From Symbiodinium natans (taxonomy: Eukaryota > Sar > Dinophyceae > Suessiales > Symbiodiniaceae), in NCBI GenBank assembly GCA_905221605.1, contig CAJNDS010000913.1:186501-250500 (forward strand): 64,000 nucleotides of DNA, in the 5' to 3' direction. Both the position numbers and the translations under genes were made by a program. The notes below the pieces were generated by a model that did no database searches, had not been told where the DNA came from, and saw only the letters and a program-made list of their open reading frames with translations. Of the stretch, positions 35,976-44,569 are shown piece after piece (position 1 is the first letter of the stretch; each line of letters opens with the position of its first letter).

Positions 35976-36307
35976 AACTCTGCTTCCTTCTTCTCGAGCT
36001 CAGACTCCTTCTTCTTCAGCTCTTCAAACTTCTCTTTTAGCTTTTCTTTCTTGTCCAAGAGGCGCTCCTTGAACTCGTCGTCGGTGAGGTCGTCGGCTTC
36101 TTGTACCTTGGCTGAGGCACTTGAACGGCTCTTCTTCTTCTCTGTCTCCTCATCTTCAACTTCTTCTTCTTCTTCATCTTCCTGCTTCTGAACTCGCTTC
36201 CTTCTGCGACTCTGCGCGGACTTCTTTCCTCTCTTCTTCATCTTGTCTTCGCTTGACTCTTCGCTTTCGCTCTCCTCTTTCTCTTTCTTCACGGAATCTG
36301 CTGCCAC
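35285..36307 (-). CDS. Copia extra 3' ORF: long charged coiled coil
   Basis: Overlaps the end of the previous frame in a different phase, so another shift separates the membrane helix from this region. It is a Lys/Glu-rich stretch with basic clusters (KKRGKKSAQSRRRKR) followed by about 200 residues of near-continuous heptad-like sequence (KEKLKEKFEELKKKESELEK). A (GA)n microsatellite at about 35938-35970 sits inside it (RERERERERE). The C-terminal 60 residues become RS-rich, probably the wrong frame; the alternative frame 35514-34912 continues more naturally. Position after RNase H is where some LTR elements carry an envelope-like gene, but no glycoprotein features are visible. Function unknown. 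Confidence 0.8.
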
Positions 36308-37767
36308 GCGTAGAACGCTGCAAACAACACCAAGACGATCACTAGGACAAACTCAGTGATGCTCATGCTGCTTTCTTCTACAGCTTCTGACTTTTGTTCT
36401 TCACTTTGAGGTGCTTGGGCGGTCTCTGCTGCTGAGGCAAAAACAAACTGCACAACTGCCTGACATGCGACTGCAAATCTTCTCACGCTGCTGCAAAACA
36501 TGCTTCCCAAAACTGAAACTGCACGTGGTTCTCTGCTGTCGCTCTCTTCTTGTATCTTCTTCGCCTCTGAACTGCATGCCATAGCTGACAATGCCAAAAT
36601 AATACCTCTTTTGCTTCTGAAAACTTTCTCCAATCTTCTGACCATCTCTTCCTTCTCAAATTCTTCTTGTTCTTCTTGACCTACTCTTCCTGAGGGTCCT
36701 TTCATGCGTAGTCGGTGGAGTAAAAACTTCACACGCTTTGCTGACAATGCTTTTGTTCCTATATCCGCAGTGTTTTCTTTCGTGGGAACTGCGTGTACCG
36801 TCAGTCTTCCTTCTTTGACTGCTGACTGCAACCATAGCAGTCTGATCTGTAGGTGCTTTATTCGCCCTACTCCTTGACGGTTTGTAATACCTCTACACGC
36901 ACTGCTGTCGGTAAATGCTTTGAGGTTCACGGGCTCACCGGTTAAGAACCGGATCGCTCAATGTAGCCCGAATGCTTCGCTCGCTGCTCCTGTCAACGCG
37001 AGGTACTCAGCTTCCGCGGACGATAAGCTGATGCTTCTTTGGGTACGTGAATATGAATACACGTACACGCCGTTCAGGAAAAAGGTGGCGCAGCTCACGC
37101 TCTTCCTTGTCTGCTTGTCACCGGCCCAATCGCTGTCGCTGAAAAACTCTAAGAAGTGCTCTCCTTCTTGTTCTGCTTTCTCCTCATCGCTGCTGTTCTC
37201 GGGGTTGTAGTTCTTGAGGTTTCTTGATCTGCTCAAAGCTGATGTTCCTTTCTCTGTCTTCTTGTAGGTGATACTGTAGTCGGCTGTTCCTTTGAGGTAG
37301 AGTGCAAGGTGCTCGAGCTCCTTCTTCTTGCGCTGAGTGGGCTTTGCCATTTTCGTAGACAAATTTCTCGTCGCAAACTGTATGTCAGGTCTGTCCTGGG
37401 CAACATAGATTAAAATGCCAACTGCTGACCTGTACTTCGTTGCTTCTTCTTCTGGAAGTTCTGGCGAAAAATCTGGTTCTTGAGATGCTGGAGTGCAAGG
37501 GCTATTCTTGCTCTTCCTCTTCTGTAAATTGAGGATCTCCAACAACTTCTTGGAATACTTTCCATCGGAACAAATTCTCAGCTCGTGGTTCTCGAAGGAA
37601 TACTTTCTCTTGAGGAATCTGACACTTCCTTCTGAATATCCTCTGCTATACTCTTCTTCCGTCAAAAACGGACCTTCTATCTGGAGCTTGACTTTCTTCT
37701 CGAGACTTCTGAGAATCGGCTCAACAGTCTTTTGCTTTCCAGCCATTTGAAGATCATCAACATGCAC
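36289..37767 (-). CDS. pol: Copia RT 3' part and RNase H, with an in-frame TGA, then a membrane segment
   Basis: Begins at the RT active site (HVDDLQMAGK), preceded by a frame break. YRSAVGILIYVAQDRPDIQF is typical of the Copia RT-RNase H connection. RNase H residues are D in FFSDSDWAGD, E in SLSSAEAEYLAL and D in AFTDSSACRG, followed by GVGRIKHLQIR and TADIGTKALS. A TGA at 36958-36960 interrupts the frame between LH and AIRFLTGEP, probably a former TGG codon. After RNase H about 130 more residues follow, ending in a hydrophobic helix (ITEFVLVIVLVLFAAFYAW) that is not part of normal pol. Confidence 0.9.
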
Positions 37768-37921
37768 AATGCATATTGCTGCAACATACTTCTTTCCATT
37801 GCTGTTCGTCTTCAGTAGTCTGTAAAGCCAGTGCTCCTCTCGAAACCTTCACCAGTCAAGAGTTCGTCGCAATAGTCTGACCACAGACTCGATGCGTCAC
37901 GCTGACCCGGGAGAACTCTCC

Positions 37922-37965
37922 TTAGCTTCCAACACCAACTGGAAAAACTGCTGAGACTTCCTGCT

Positions 37966-38008
<43 letters not shown>

Positions 38009-40294
38009 TCCTTTTGTCATTTCTCTGACTACATGAGCTCCTTCTTCTGGTACTTTGCATAAACAACTCGTTCTTTGAGGTACCTGAAGGAATGCGTCCT
38101 TGACGTCCAACGAATAGATTGACCAGCTGTTGATCAGTGCTAGAATAGGTATAAGCTTTGTGATTCCTGGACTCGTCGCAGGGCTAAAGGCGTCCTCTCT
38201 TTTTCCTTCTGTCTTGTATTCGCGTGCAACTAGGCGCGCGCGTCTCTGCCAACAACGTTGTCCAGTGCCATTCTTGAGCTTTCCATCTGGCACAAAATCT
38301 GTGTTCTCTCGAAATCGCCAATCTTTCACGAGTTTCGTTGTCAACCATTTGAACTTCTCTTTGACTGTATCTGCAAACGGAATTTTGCTTGCGCTTTCCT
38401 CTTCTTCTGTAGCAACAAGCTCGATGACTTCCATCTTTGTGAGTCTTCTAATCTCTTTTTCTGTAGCTTCATCATCAAGTTCTTGTAGAAATTCGGGATC
38501 AACTTCTGGTGGTCCCGCTTCTTCATCGAAAAACGATAGTGGAACCTTTGTAGCTTCTTTCTTCTTCTCCGGCTCAACTTCAGGTTCTTCTTCATCCTCT
38601 GAAAATGTCCAAAATTCTTCTTCTTCGAACACTTCATCATCATGAGGCATATTGGAAAATACCTCTGCTCTGTTGATACTTCCACGCTGAAATCTTGGAA
38701 CTTCAGGACGATGTCGTGGAATCTTGCTTGGGGAACCAACTTCTTCAGATTCTGTTGGATGCTTAACCGAACTCGATCTCGATGCTTCTGCTGAAACTTC
38801 TCTCGGAAGTTTCCCTGCTTTTGCTGCTTCCGCTATGTCGGAAAGCATAGTGTCATCTCCGACTGAAAGGGATCTTTTCTTTGATTCTTCTTGATCTGGC
38901 TGTTCTCGTTCTTCCAAAATCTCTGCTTCACTCATGTGGCCTGTCTCTTCTTCCTCATCTCTGGAGGTGGCTCTGCTCTTCTTTTCTTCCTTCTCTTCTT
39001 CACTGCTCGTGACATCGGAACCGGCTTCGTCACCAGGTCCATCATCTTCTTCTCTTTGGTCTTCAAGTCGCTGTTGCTCCTCTTCAGCAATAGCGGGCAA
39101 GACTTGAGGTCTCGCTCTGGCTCTTTTACTTTCTGGCAATACTCTTGTACCAAGCATTGATTGCTTGATCTGCCAGGTGTGCGTACTCACGTTGCTGACT
39201 CTTCTTGGGTCATATTGTTCTGGTAGTGCTCGTACACTTCTTGTGATATGGATGCCATCTACCTGGGCTATCAACCAGGTGTCTTGATCTGTCTTACCGA
39301 CAAATATTCCGGCACTCAAGAGTCGATCTCCTTTCTTGTTATGCTTCAGCCTCTTCGCCATCACGGTGCTCCCAAACGCTAACAATTTCCCGCTGTACGG
39401 GTAACCGTGAATCACTTCGTAAGCTGTCTTTCCTGTGCTGCTCGGTCTGGAAAACCGATTGAGTAGCCAACACGCGTGTCTGAATGACCAACTCATCATG
39501 GGATGGCTATGAGGTAGTGAAAGTTCTGTTCGTGCTTGTAGTTCATCCATGAGAGTGTTACTCTGCCTTCTGACAGTCTGAATTGCTCTTTCTGCTGCTC
39601 CATTGGACTCGTGGTCATAGGGGACGCTGTCGGCCAAAACGGTGCTCAAACCAAGACTGCTCCTGATCTTCTGTACCTTTTCCTTGACTGCTCTGCAAGT
39701 TCCTTCGTTGTCTGCTTTCAAACAGACACTGCTGTACCCGAGTTGCGTTGTAAAGTGCACAATTGCTTCAGCAAGATGGCATACGCTGTCTGGACCTCCT
39801 CTTCTTTCAACTGGTACTGCAAGAACTGCTTTCGTCCAGCTGTCAACGAGGACTAACGCCACTGCTGGGGATTCTTCACTTCCTGTGGTTGCTGTATAGC
39901 AGAAGTCAAAGGATAACCAGGCTTTGCACTGTCTGCTGACGAAGTGAGCTTCATTCCGCTTGAGCGGTGAGGGTCTTCTCTGCTCTTCATCGCCACACAA
40001 TGCTCGCACCAAGGTTGGAATGGTAAGTGCGTCAACGAGTGAGCTTCTCGTTCTTCTTCTGAAGGTTCTTGTGGAATTCTCAGGAATAATCTGTGCATCA
40101 TGCTCATCTCTGTTCTTTTGGAATTGTACCTCCAATCTCTCTTCTCGAACAATACCAGCAAGTCTCTTCAGGATCTGCTTCTTGCTTCCTGAGGTCTTTG
40201 TACCATAAAGTCTGGCTAGTGCTTGAAGTTCACGAAGACTGCTCTTTTCGGAGTTGTATTCGATACCTTCATGAACAAAGCTTTCTTCAACCAC
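37922..40294 (-). CDS. pol: Copia ORF2: SAP-like segment, integrase, 5' part of reverse transcriptase (frame-broken)
   Basis: Open for 790 codons but not all in the true frame. Residues about 19-50 (LRELQALARLYGTKTSGSKK) look like a SAP-type helix-extension-helix. The HHCC finger (HSLTHLPFQPWCEHC) lies in another minus frame within 40161-39853, so two compensating shifts are needed. The integrase catalytic triad is D130 (SFDFCYT), D195 (KADNEGT) and E235 (NGAAERAIQ). A long acidic linker follows. RT starts at about residue 620 and includes RARLVAREYK, DAFSPATSPG and LDVKDAFLQVP. A (GA)n run at about 37968-38006 then breaks the frame; the continuation (WKLRRVLPGQRDASS) is in another frame within 38066-37812. 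Confidence 0.9.
39853..40161 (-). pseudogene. Displaced frame carrying the integrase HHCC zinc finger
   Basis: In this frame the sequence reads EEEREAHSLTHLPFQPWC and EHCVAMKSREDPHR, the H-H-C-C finger that precedes the catalytic core in Copia integrases. The frame before about 40100 and after about 39930 belongs to the 790-codon ORF. Two nearby indels, or sequence errors, are the simplest explanation. Confidence 0.8.
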
Positions 40295-40436
40295 TTCTAC
40301 TGCTTCAGGTGCTCAACTTGGACTGCCAACGGTTGCTCTTTTTCCATGGAAACCTTCTTGTGGAACTTCTTGAGGTAACGCTTCTGGCTTGATTCTGAAT
40401 CTTGTCTGTCCACACCAAGGTAAACGGAACGGTTCT

Positions 40437-43400
40437 TCAAGTGGGAAAAAAATCTGTAAACCAATTGTCATCTTTCTCATAGGTCTCTGTTGCATACACG
40501 CATTCTCCATACGTGTGTCTCTCCTCTTCAATGTCTGAAAATTCAACAGGACACTTCTTGACGCCGATGGGGTAGAACAGGACTGTTCTCGGTGTCATGT
40601 GGTACCGAACCAATTCACCTTTGTCAATCTTCCAATAGTCGTTGCTGTTGCTTTCTTCTTCTGCTCTTTCTTCTGGCGAAACAGGAGTACCCAAAAGCCA
40701 AATTGGAATGGGTTTCGTAGAAATCGCTGTGACGGTCTCATACTCCCCGCCTTCGAACTCTTCAAAGGGATCCATCTTCTGGTTGTACTTTTTCGAAACT
40801 TCGATCACTTTCCAGCCTTCTTCTTCTTTGACCAAAGTGCTTCTGAAAGGGAAACTTCTCGCGCTGTACACAAATGATGGATTCTCAAATCTCTTTTGTC
40901 TCTCGGAGTGCTTCACGATGACTAAACTGTCTGTATCATGCCATCCAGGCTCTTGCTTGTCAATGGCTCCTTGAAGGTGGCTGTTCAACTGCATAATCGT
41001 TCTGATCACACAGATATCGTTCGACATCCTTTTGTAGATCTTTGACGGTGTCTGAACATATGCATACGCAGCCAACGAGTTCTTGTGGTAGTGCACAGGG
41101 ATGCAAACTTCACCATCTGTAAGTGTCAATCCTTGTTCTTCGTTCTTGATTTCCCAACCAGCTCGGAACAACTTGCCGATGGCTATCAAAGGGTTGAGAA
41201 CACTCGCAACTGTGAACGATTCTTGGACTTTCGTGACTTCACCATCACGACCACAGAAGGTGAGATTCGGCATTCGTTGACCATCTGTTATGATGCTCTT
41301 TCCTTGTGCATCTTGAAGGGTTGTTCTTTTGCTCTTCATCATCAATCCTTCTTTGCTTAACCACATAGGAACCAAAGATGCATCTGCACCTGAATCCAGA
41401 ATGACTTCGATCCTTTCGTGAAGCGGACTTCCTTCGTAGATCTCTTCAACAGCTCGAACAAAATGAACTTCTTCTTGTGGTTCTTTTCGATCTTCTGAAT
41501 ACCATCTCATCAGTTCATCATCTTCATCTTCACTCTCTTGATCTTCTTCTCCTATGAAGTACTCTTCCACTTCTGCAACACGGAGAATACCACCGAAGTA
41601 CGAAATCTCAATCTCATCTTCATTTTCATCAAGGTCAAAGACTTCGGGGAAGTTCTCAGGTTCTTCTCCAATGTGGAACATGGAAATCTGTCTCACTGTC
41701 GCTCGATTCGTAGCTGCTGTGTTTCTCGAGTTGCTTGAGGTAGCCGTTGAGGAAGCACTTGGGAGAGTGGTGCTTTGTGTTCGAACGCTTTGGAAATCAT
41801 CTTCTTGAGCTTGTCTGACTGTTCCCATCTGCATGTCCTTTTGCTTCAACCTGCATTGAGCTTCGAAATGTCCTGGCTTTTGACAGTAGTGGCAAACACC
41901 TGCACCATGTCCTTTTCCTTTTCCTCCTTTGTTGTAGCCTTTTCCTCTTCCTTTTGACCAACCTCGTCCTTTCTTTCCTCTGCCTTTGAATCCTCTTCCT
42001 CGTCCTTTCCTGTAGTACTGGAACTCGCCTTCTCCTCGACCTTTCTTTCCTCCAAACTTGCCTTTGTATCCTCCGAACTGCTTTCCTTTTCCTTTGTGGC
42101 TCCACTTGCCTTTTCCTTTGTACTTTCCTTTTCCTTTGTCTTCAATCCTGCTGATGTCCATGTCAGCCTGTCCTTGGTGGTCTCTTCCTGAGTTGATCAG
42201 GTCTGTTGTTGTCCACCTTGTTGCTTGCTCGTAGGACAAGAGGTACTGACGAAGAGTGCCATACTTTGAAGTTTCCTTCTGGTTCAAGAGCAAATGTTGA
42301 CGAACTGCTCCATCTGTGCCGCCTAGAACAACGGACACCTTCAAGTCATCATCCATGATTGAACCACTAGCACGTTCATACTGTTCGATCATCTCTTCAA
42401 ATTTCAGCAAGTTCTCTTGAGTTGACTTCTTGGCATCGAACTTGTGGTTGAGGACTGAGTTGAGGAGTTGTAAACTTCTCGCTCTTGTGTGGGGTTGATG
42501 CTCTTCAACCAACATTCTCCAAGCTTCAAATCCATTTTCGCTCGCTACCTGCTTGATCGTTCTCAAAGGTCTTCCTTTGGTGTAGGAGGTGAGGATGGAG
42601 TGTAACTTTCTCGCTTGGGCTTTACCTTCTTCTGTATAATCCTCCATGTCTTGTGCTGCTTCTCTATCCTTCTCTATCTCGTTCATCTTCTCAAGGATCT
42701 CGTTGTCTAACGCTCCAATCCAACTTCTCATCTTCGTTCGAAACTCCAGAAAACCATCTCGTTCTTCTTTGTAAGTGCTGGGTCCAAACACTTCTGGGGC
42801 TTTGATCAGCTTGTGTAGTTCAACATCTCCAGGTCTTCTTGACTCTGCTCGATGTGCAATGTTCTCCACAGCTTCTGATGTGAGCTTTGCTGTAGCTGCA
42901 ACTGCGTTCGCTGTGAGCTCTGCTTGTTGTGCCAATGCCTGGTTTGTCGCTGCTGATGCTTCTTGCATAATCTGTCGCTGCTGACCCATTGCATTTGCAA
43001 GTTCCTGAAGCTGCTGCGTCGCTGTCCCTGCCTGCGTCTGCTGACTGCTCATTGCTTGCGCCAGCTGCTGAATCTGCTGAGAGTTTGTAGTGATCTCTGT
43101 CAATTGTCTCAACGCTTCTTCCATTGCCACTGCACACTGCATGTGCGTATACAACAACACCAAATACAAGCGCAGCTTCTTGGACTGCAAGCAAACATGT
43201 ACTGCACGACGCGATTCTCTCCTCGACAGCTTCTTTTCCTTCTTCTCTCTTTTCTTTTGTTTGACTTTGGCCCAAAAATATAGACTGATCCAAGTAACCA
43301 TGCCTATCGGGGTCCCAAGTAGAATGCATAGATGGTGACACGTGCGCACGACGTAGCTCGTCACGGGCTCAAGGCTTCTTCCTGCATTGACTGCAAGGTA

Positions 43401-44261
43401 CTTCACATACTCGAAAATGTCGTTGTTCTTTAAGTGGGGAACCTCTTCATTCATCCCGAGCTTGACATTCTTTATCTCTCTCTTTCCAGCATTCTTGTAC
43501 TCCATGCTGTCCACGATCGTGTAATAGTGTTCGAGGAAACCACTTTCGAATTGCTTCTTGAATTGCGTGTTGGGGCTTCTGAGGATGCTGAACCAACTCG
43601 CCAGCTCCATTTGATCGCTTTCTTCTTCTGTTTCCTTTCTCACATAGTCGACACCACTCTGTGTCTCATCCTGGTTCTTCCCGACAGGCTCAACTTCCAC
43701 CGAGGCTATCATCTTCCTGTTCATCCCGGCAGGCTTAACTTCCACCGAGGCAATCTCCTTGGCATACTTGACGATGGAGATTCCGTCTCGATCATTCACC
43801 ACGAAGATCACTGTGAAGGAGGTTGCTAGAAGGACTCCGGCTAGGAACACCTTCAGCCACAACCATCTTCCTGCAGCTTGTACAAACGTTGCTCCTTCTT
43901 CGTGTCTTCTTCTTTCCAGGAGGAACATTCTGTCGGAGCAACACACTCTGCAGGGGGTCGTATCATTCACGATCATGCTGTTTCTGAGGCCATAGCAATC
44001 TCTTCTCGCATGAGTTCGCTCTCCCGAAGGGGCATAGTAGAGCTTCGGCAGCTCATCTTCTTCCATCGCAGTCTCTTTCCTGTACTCGACCTTCATGATC
44101 TCTTTCACCAGGTCTCGTGCCAGAAATGCTAGCACAGAGGCCAAAACCAGGGAAGCCATTGCGATCACTACTCTTTCCACTTCTGGTAACTTCATCTCTC
44201 CCAAAGGGTCGGATCCAGGGAGCTCCGCTACCATGTTGAAAATCATGGCTTCTACAGCCAT
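40437..44261 (-). CDS. gag: Copia ORF1: membrane-spanning N-terminus, gag, zinc knuckle, protease
   Basis: 1274 codons from an ATG inside the LTR; a second in-frame ATG (codon 10) straddles the LTR/PBS junction. Residues about 30-50, 133-155, 310-330 and 362-380 are hydrophobic and could span membranes. Between the first two lies a Cys motif (RRDCYGLRN...TPCRVCC). Residue 380 onward is Gln-rich, then a gag-like helical region (residues about 480-720, with WRMLVEEHQP and LNSVLNHKF), a Lys/Gly-rich basic stretch, and a CCHC knuckle C790-C803 (CHYCQKPGHFEAQC). The protease active site is VILDSGADAS with D956. The frame stops after WFTDFFPT; the reading continues in the +1 frame across a seven-T run (sense GATTTTTTTCCC). 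Confidence 0.93.
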   Translation of the reverse strand: MAVEAMIFNMVAELPGSDPLGEMKLPEVERVVIAMASLVLASVLAFLARDLVKEIMKVEYRKETAMEEDELPKLYYAPSGERTHARRDCYGLRNSMIVNDTTPCRVCCSDRMFLLERRRHEEGATFVQAAGRWLWLKVFLAGVLLATSFTVIFVVNDRDGISIVKYAKEIASVEVKPAGMNRKMIASVEVEPVGKNQDETQSGVDYVRKETEEESDQMELASWFSILRSPNTQFKKQFESGFLEHYYTIVDSMEYKNAGKREIKNVKLGMNEEVPHLKNNDIFEYVKYLAVNAGRSLEPVTSYVVRTCHHLCILLGTPIGMVTWISLYFWAKVKQKKREKKEKKLSRRESRRAVHVCLQSKKLRLYLVLLYTHMQCAVAMEEALRQLTEITTNSQQIQQLAQAMSSQQTQAGTATQQLQELANAMGQQRQIMQEASAATNQALAQQAELTANAVAATAKLTSEAVENIAHRAESRRPGDVELHKLIKAPEVFGPSTYKEERDGFLEFRTKMRSWIGALDNEILEKMNEIEKDREAAQDMEDYTEEGKAQARKLHSILTSYTKGRPLRTIKQVASENGFEAWRMLVEEHQPHTRARSLQLLNSVLNHKFDAKKSTQENLLKFEEMIEQYERASGSIMDDDLKVSVVLGGTDGAVRQHLLLNQKETSKYGTLRQYLLSYEQATRWTTTDLINSGRDHQGQADMDISRIEDKGKGKYKGKGKWSHKGKGKQFGGYKGKFGGKKGRGEGEFQYYRKGRGRGFKGRGKKGRGWSKGRGKGYNKGGKGKGHGAGVCHYCQKPGHFEAQCRLKQKDMQMGTVRQAQEDDFQSVRTQSTTLPSASSTATSSNSRNTAATNRATVRQISMFHIGEEPENFPEVFDLDENEDEIEISYFGGILRVAEVEEYFIGEEDQESEDEDDELMRWYSEDRKEPQEEVHFVRAVEEIYEGSPLHERIEVILDSGADASLVPMWLSKEGLMMKSKRTTLQDAQGKSIITDGQRMPNLTFCGRDGEVTKVQESFTVASVLNPLIAIGKLFRAGWEIKNEEQGLTLTDGEVCIPVHYHKNSLAAYAYVQTPSKIYKRMSNDICVIRTIMQLNSHLQGAIDKQEPGWHDTDSLVIVKHSERQKRFENPSFVYSARSFPFRSTLVKEEEGWKVIEVSKKYNQKMDPFEEFEGGEYETVTAISTKPIPIWLLGTPVSPEERAEEESNSNDYWKIDKGELVRYHMTPRTVLFYPIGVKKCPVEFSDIEEERHTYGECVYATETYEKDDNWFTDFFPT
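44222..44233 (-). promoter_or_regulatory. Primer binding site
   Basis: Directly after the 5' LTR the sense strand reads TGGTAGCGGAGC. This fits pairing with a tRNA 3' end ...CTACCA and matches the common Copia PBS TGGTATCAGAGC (initiator Met) at 10 of 12 positions. The actual primer tRNA is not identified. The site is also translated as codons 10-14 of the gag frame. Confidence 0.8.
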
Positions 44262-44435
44262 CTTCCCACTCTACAAACAAAACACTCACGGTCTAACTTT
44301 TCCTGCTCTCGCACTGGGGGCGGTGCTTAAGCCTGTTCGGACAAACATGCATGCTTTCATGATGTTCTCTGCATTCCTGCTTCACAGGCTCATGCTCCTA
44401 CTTGGGATACTCATGCACTATGTGACAATCGAACA
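44234..44435 (-). repeat. 5' LTR of the Copia element
   Basis: 202 bp, carrying the element's promoter by position. It contains the first ATG of the gag frame 28 nt before its end. No clear TATA box was identified on the sense strand. Confidence 0.97.
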
Positions 44436-44454
44436 CATTGTGGAAACTCAATGA

Positions 44455-44560
44455 GAGGCACCAAGCACGACAAAAACACAACACGAGAAACGAGTCACGA
44501 CACCAGACACGACACAAGGCAGGACACGAGACACAACACGAGACACGACACAACACGAAT
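44455..44560. repeat. ACACGA-type tandem low-complexity tract
   Basis: Repeated ACACGAGACACGACAC-like words directly outside the right target-site repeat of the Copia element. Purine/ACG-biased simple sequence without coding potential. Confidence 0.75.
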
Positions 44561-44569
44561 CCAAGCGCG

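Larger units (their letters stand above)
34730..44440 (-). mobile_element. Ty1/Copia LTR retrotransposon, full length, with target-site repeats
   Basis: The element is 34735-44435 (9701 bp), sense on the minus strand. LTRs are 202 bp with TGTT...AACA ends. Flanking 5-mers are CGTTG (34730-34734) and CATTG (44436-44440), a probable target-site duplication with one mismatch. Internal order is membrane region, gag, CCHC knuckle, protease (DSGA), SAP-like segment, HHCC, DDE integrase, RT, RNase H. Protease and integrase before RT is the Copia order. Beyond RNase H lies an extra membrane plus coiled-coil coding region. The coding region is broken by several frame changes and a stop, so this copy is probably not autonomous. 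A PBS next to the right LTR and a PPT next to the left LTR confirm orientation. Confidence 0.95.
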
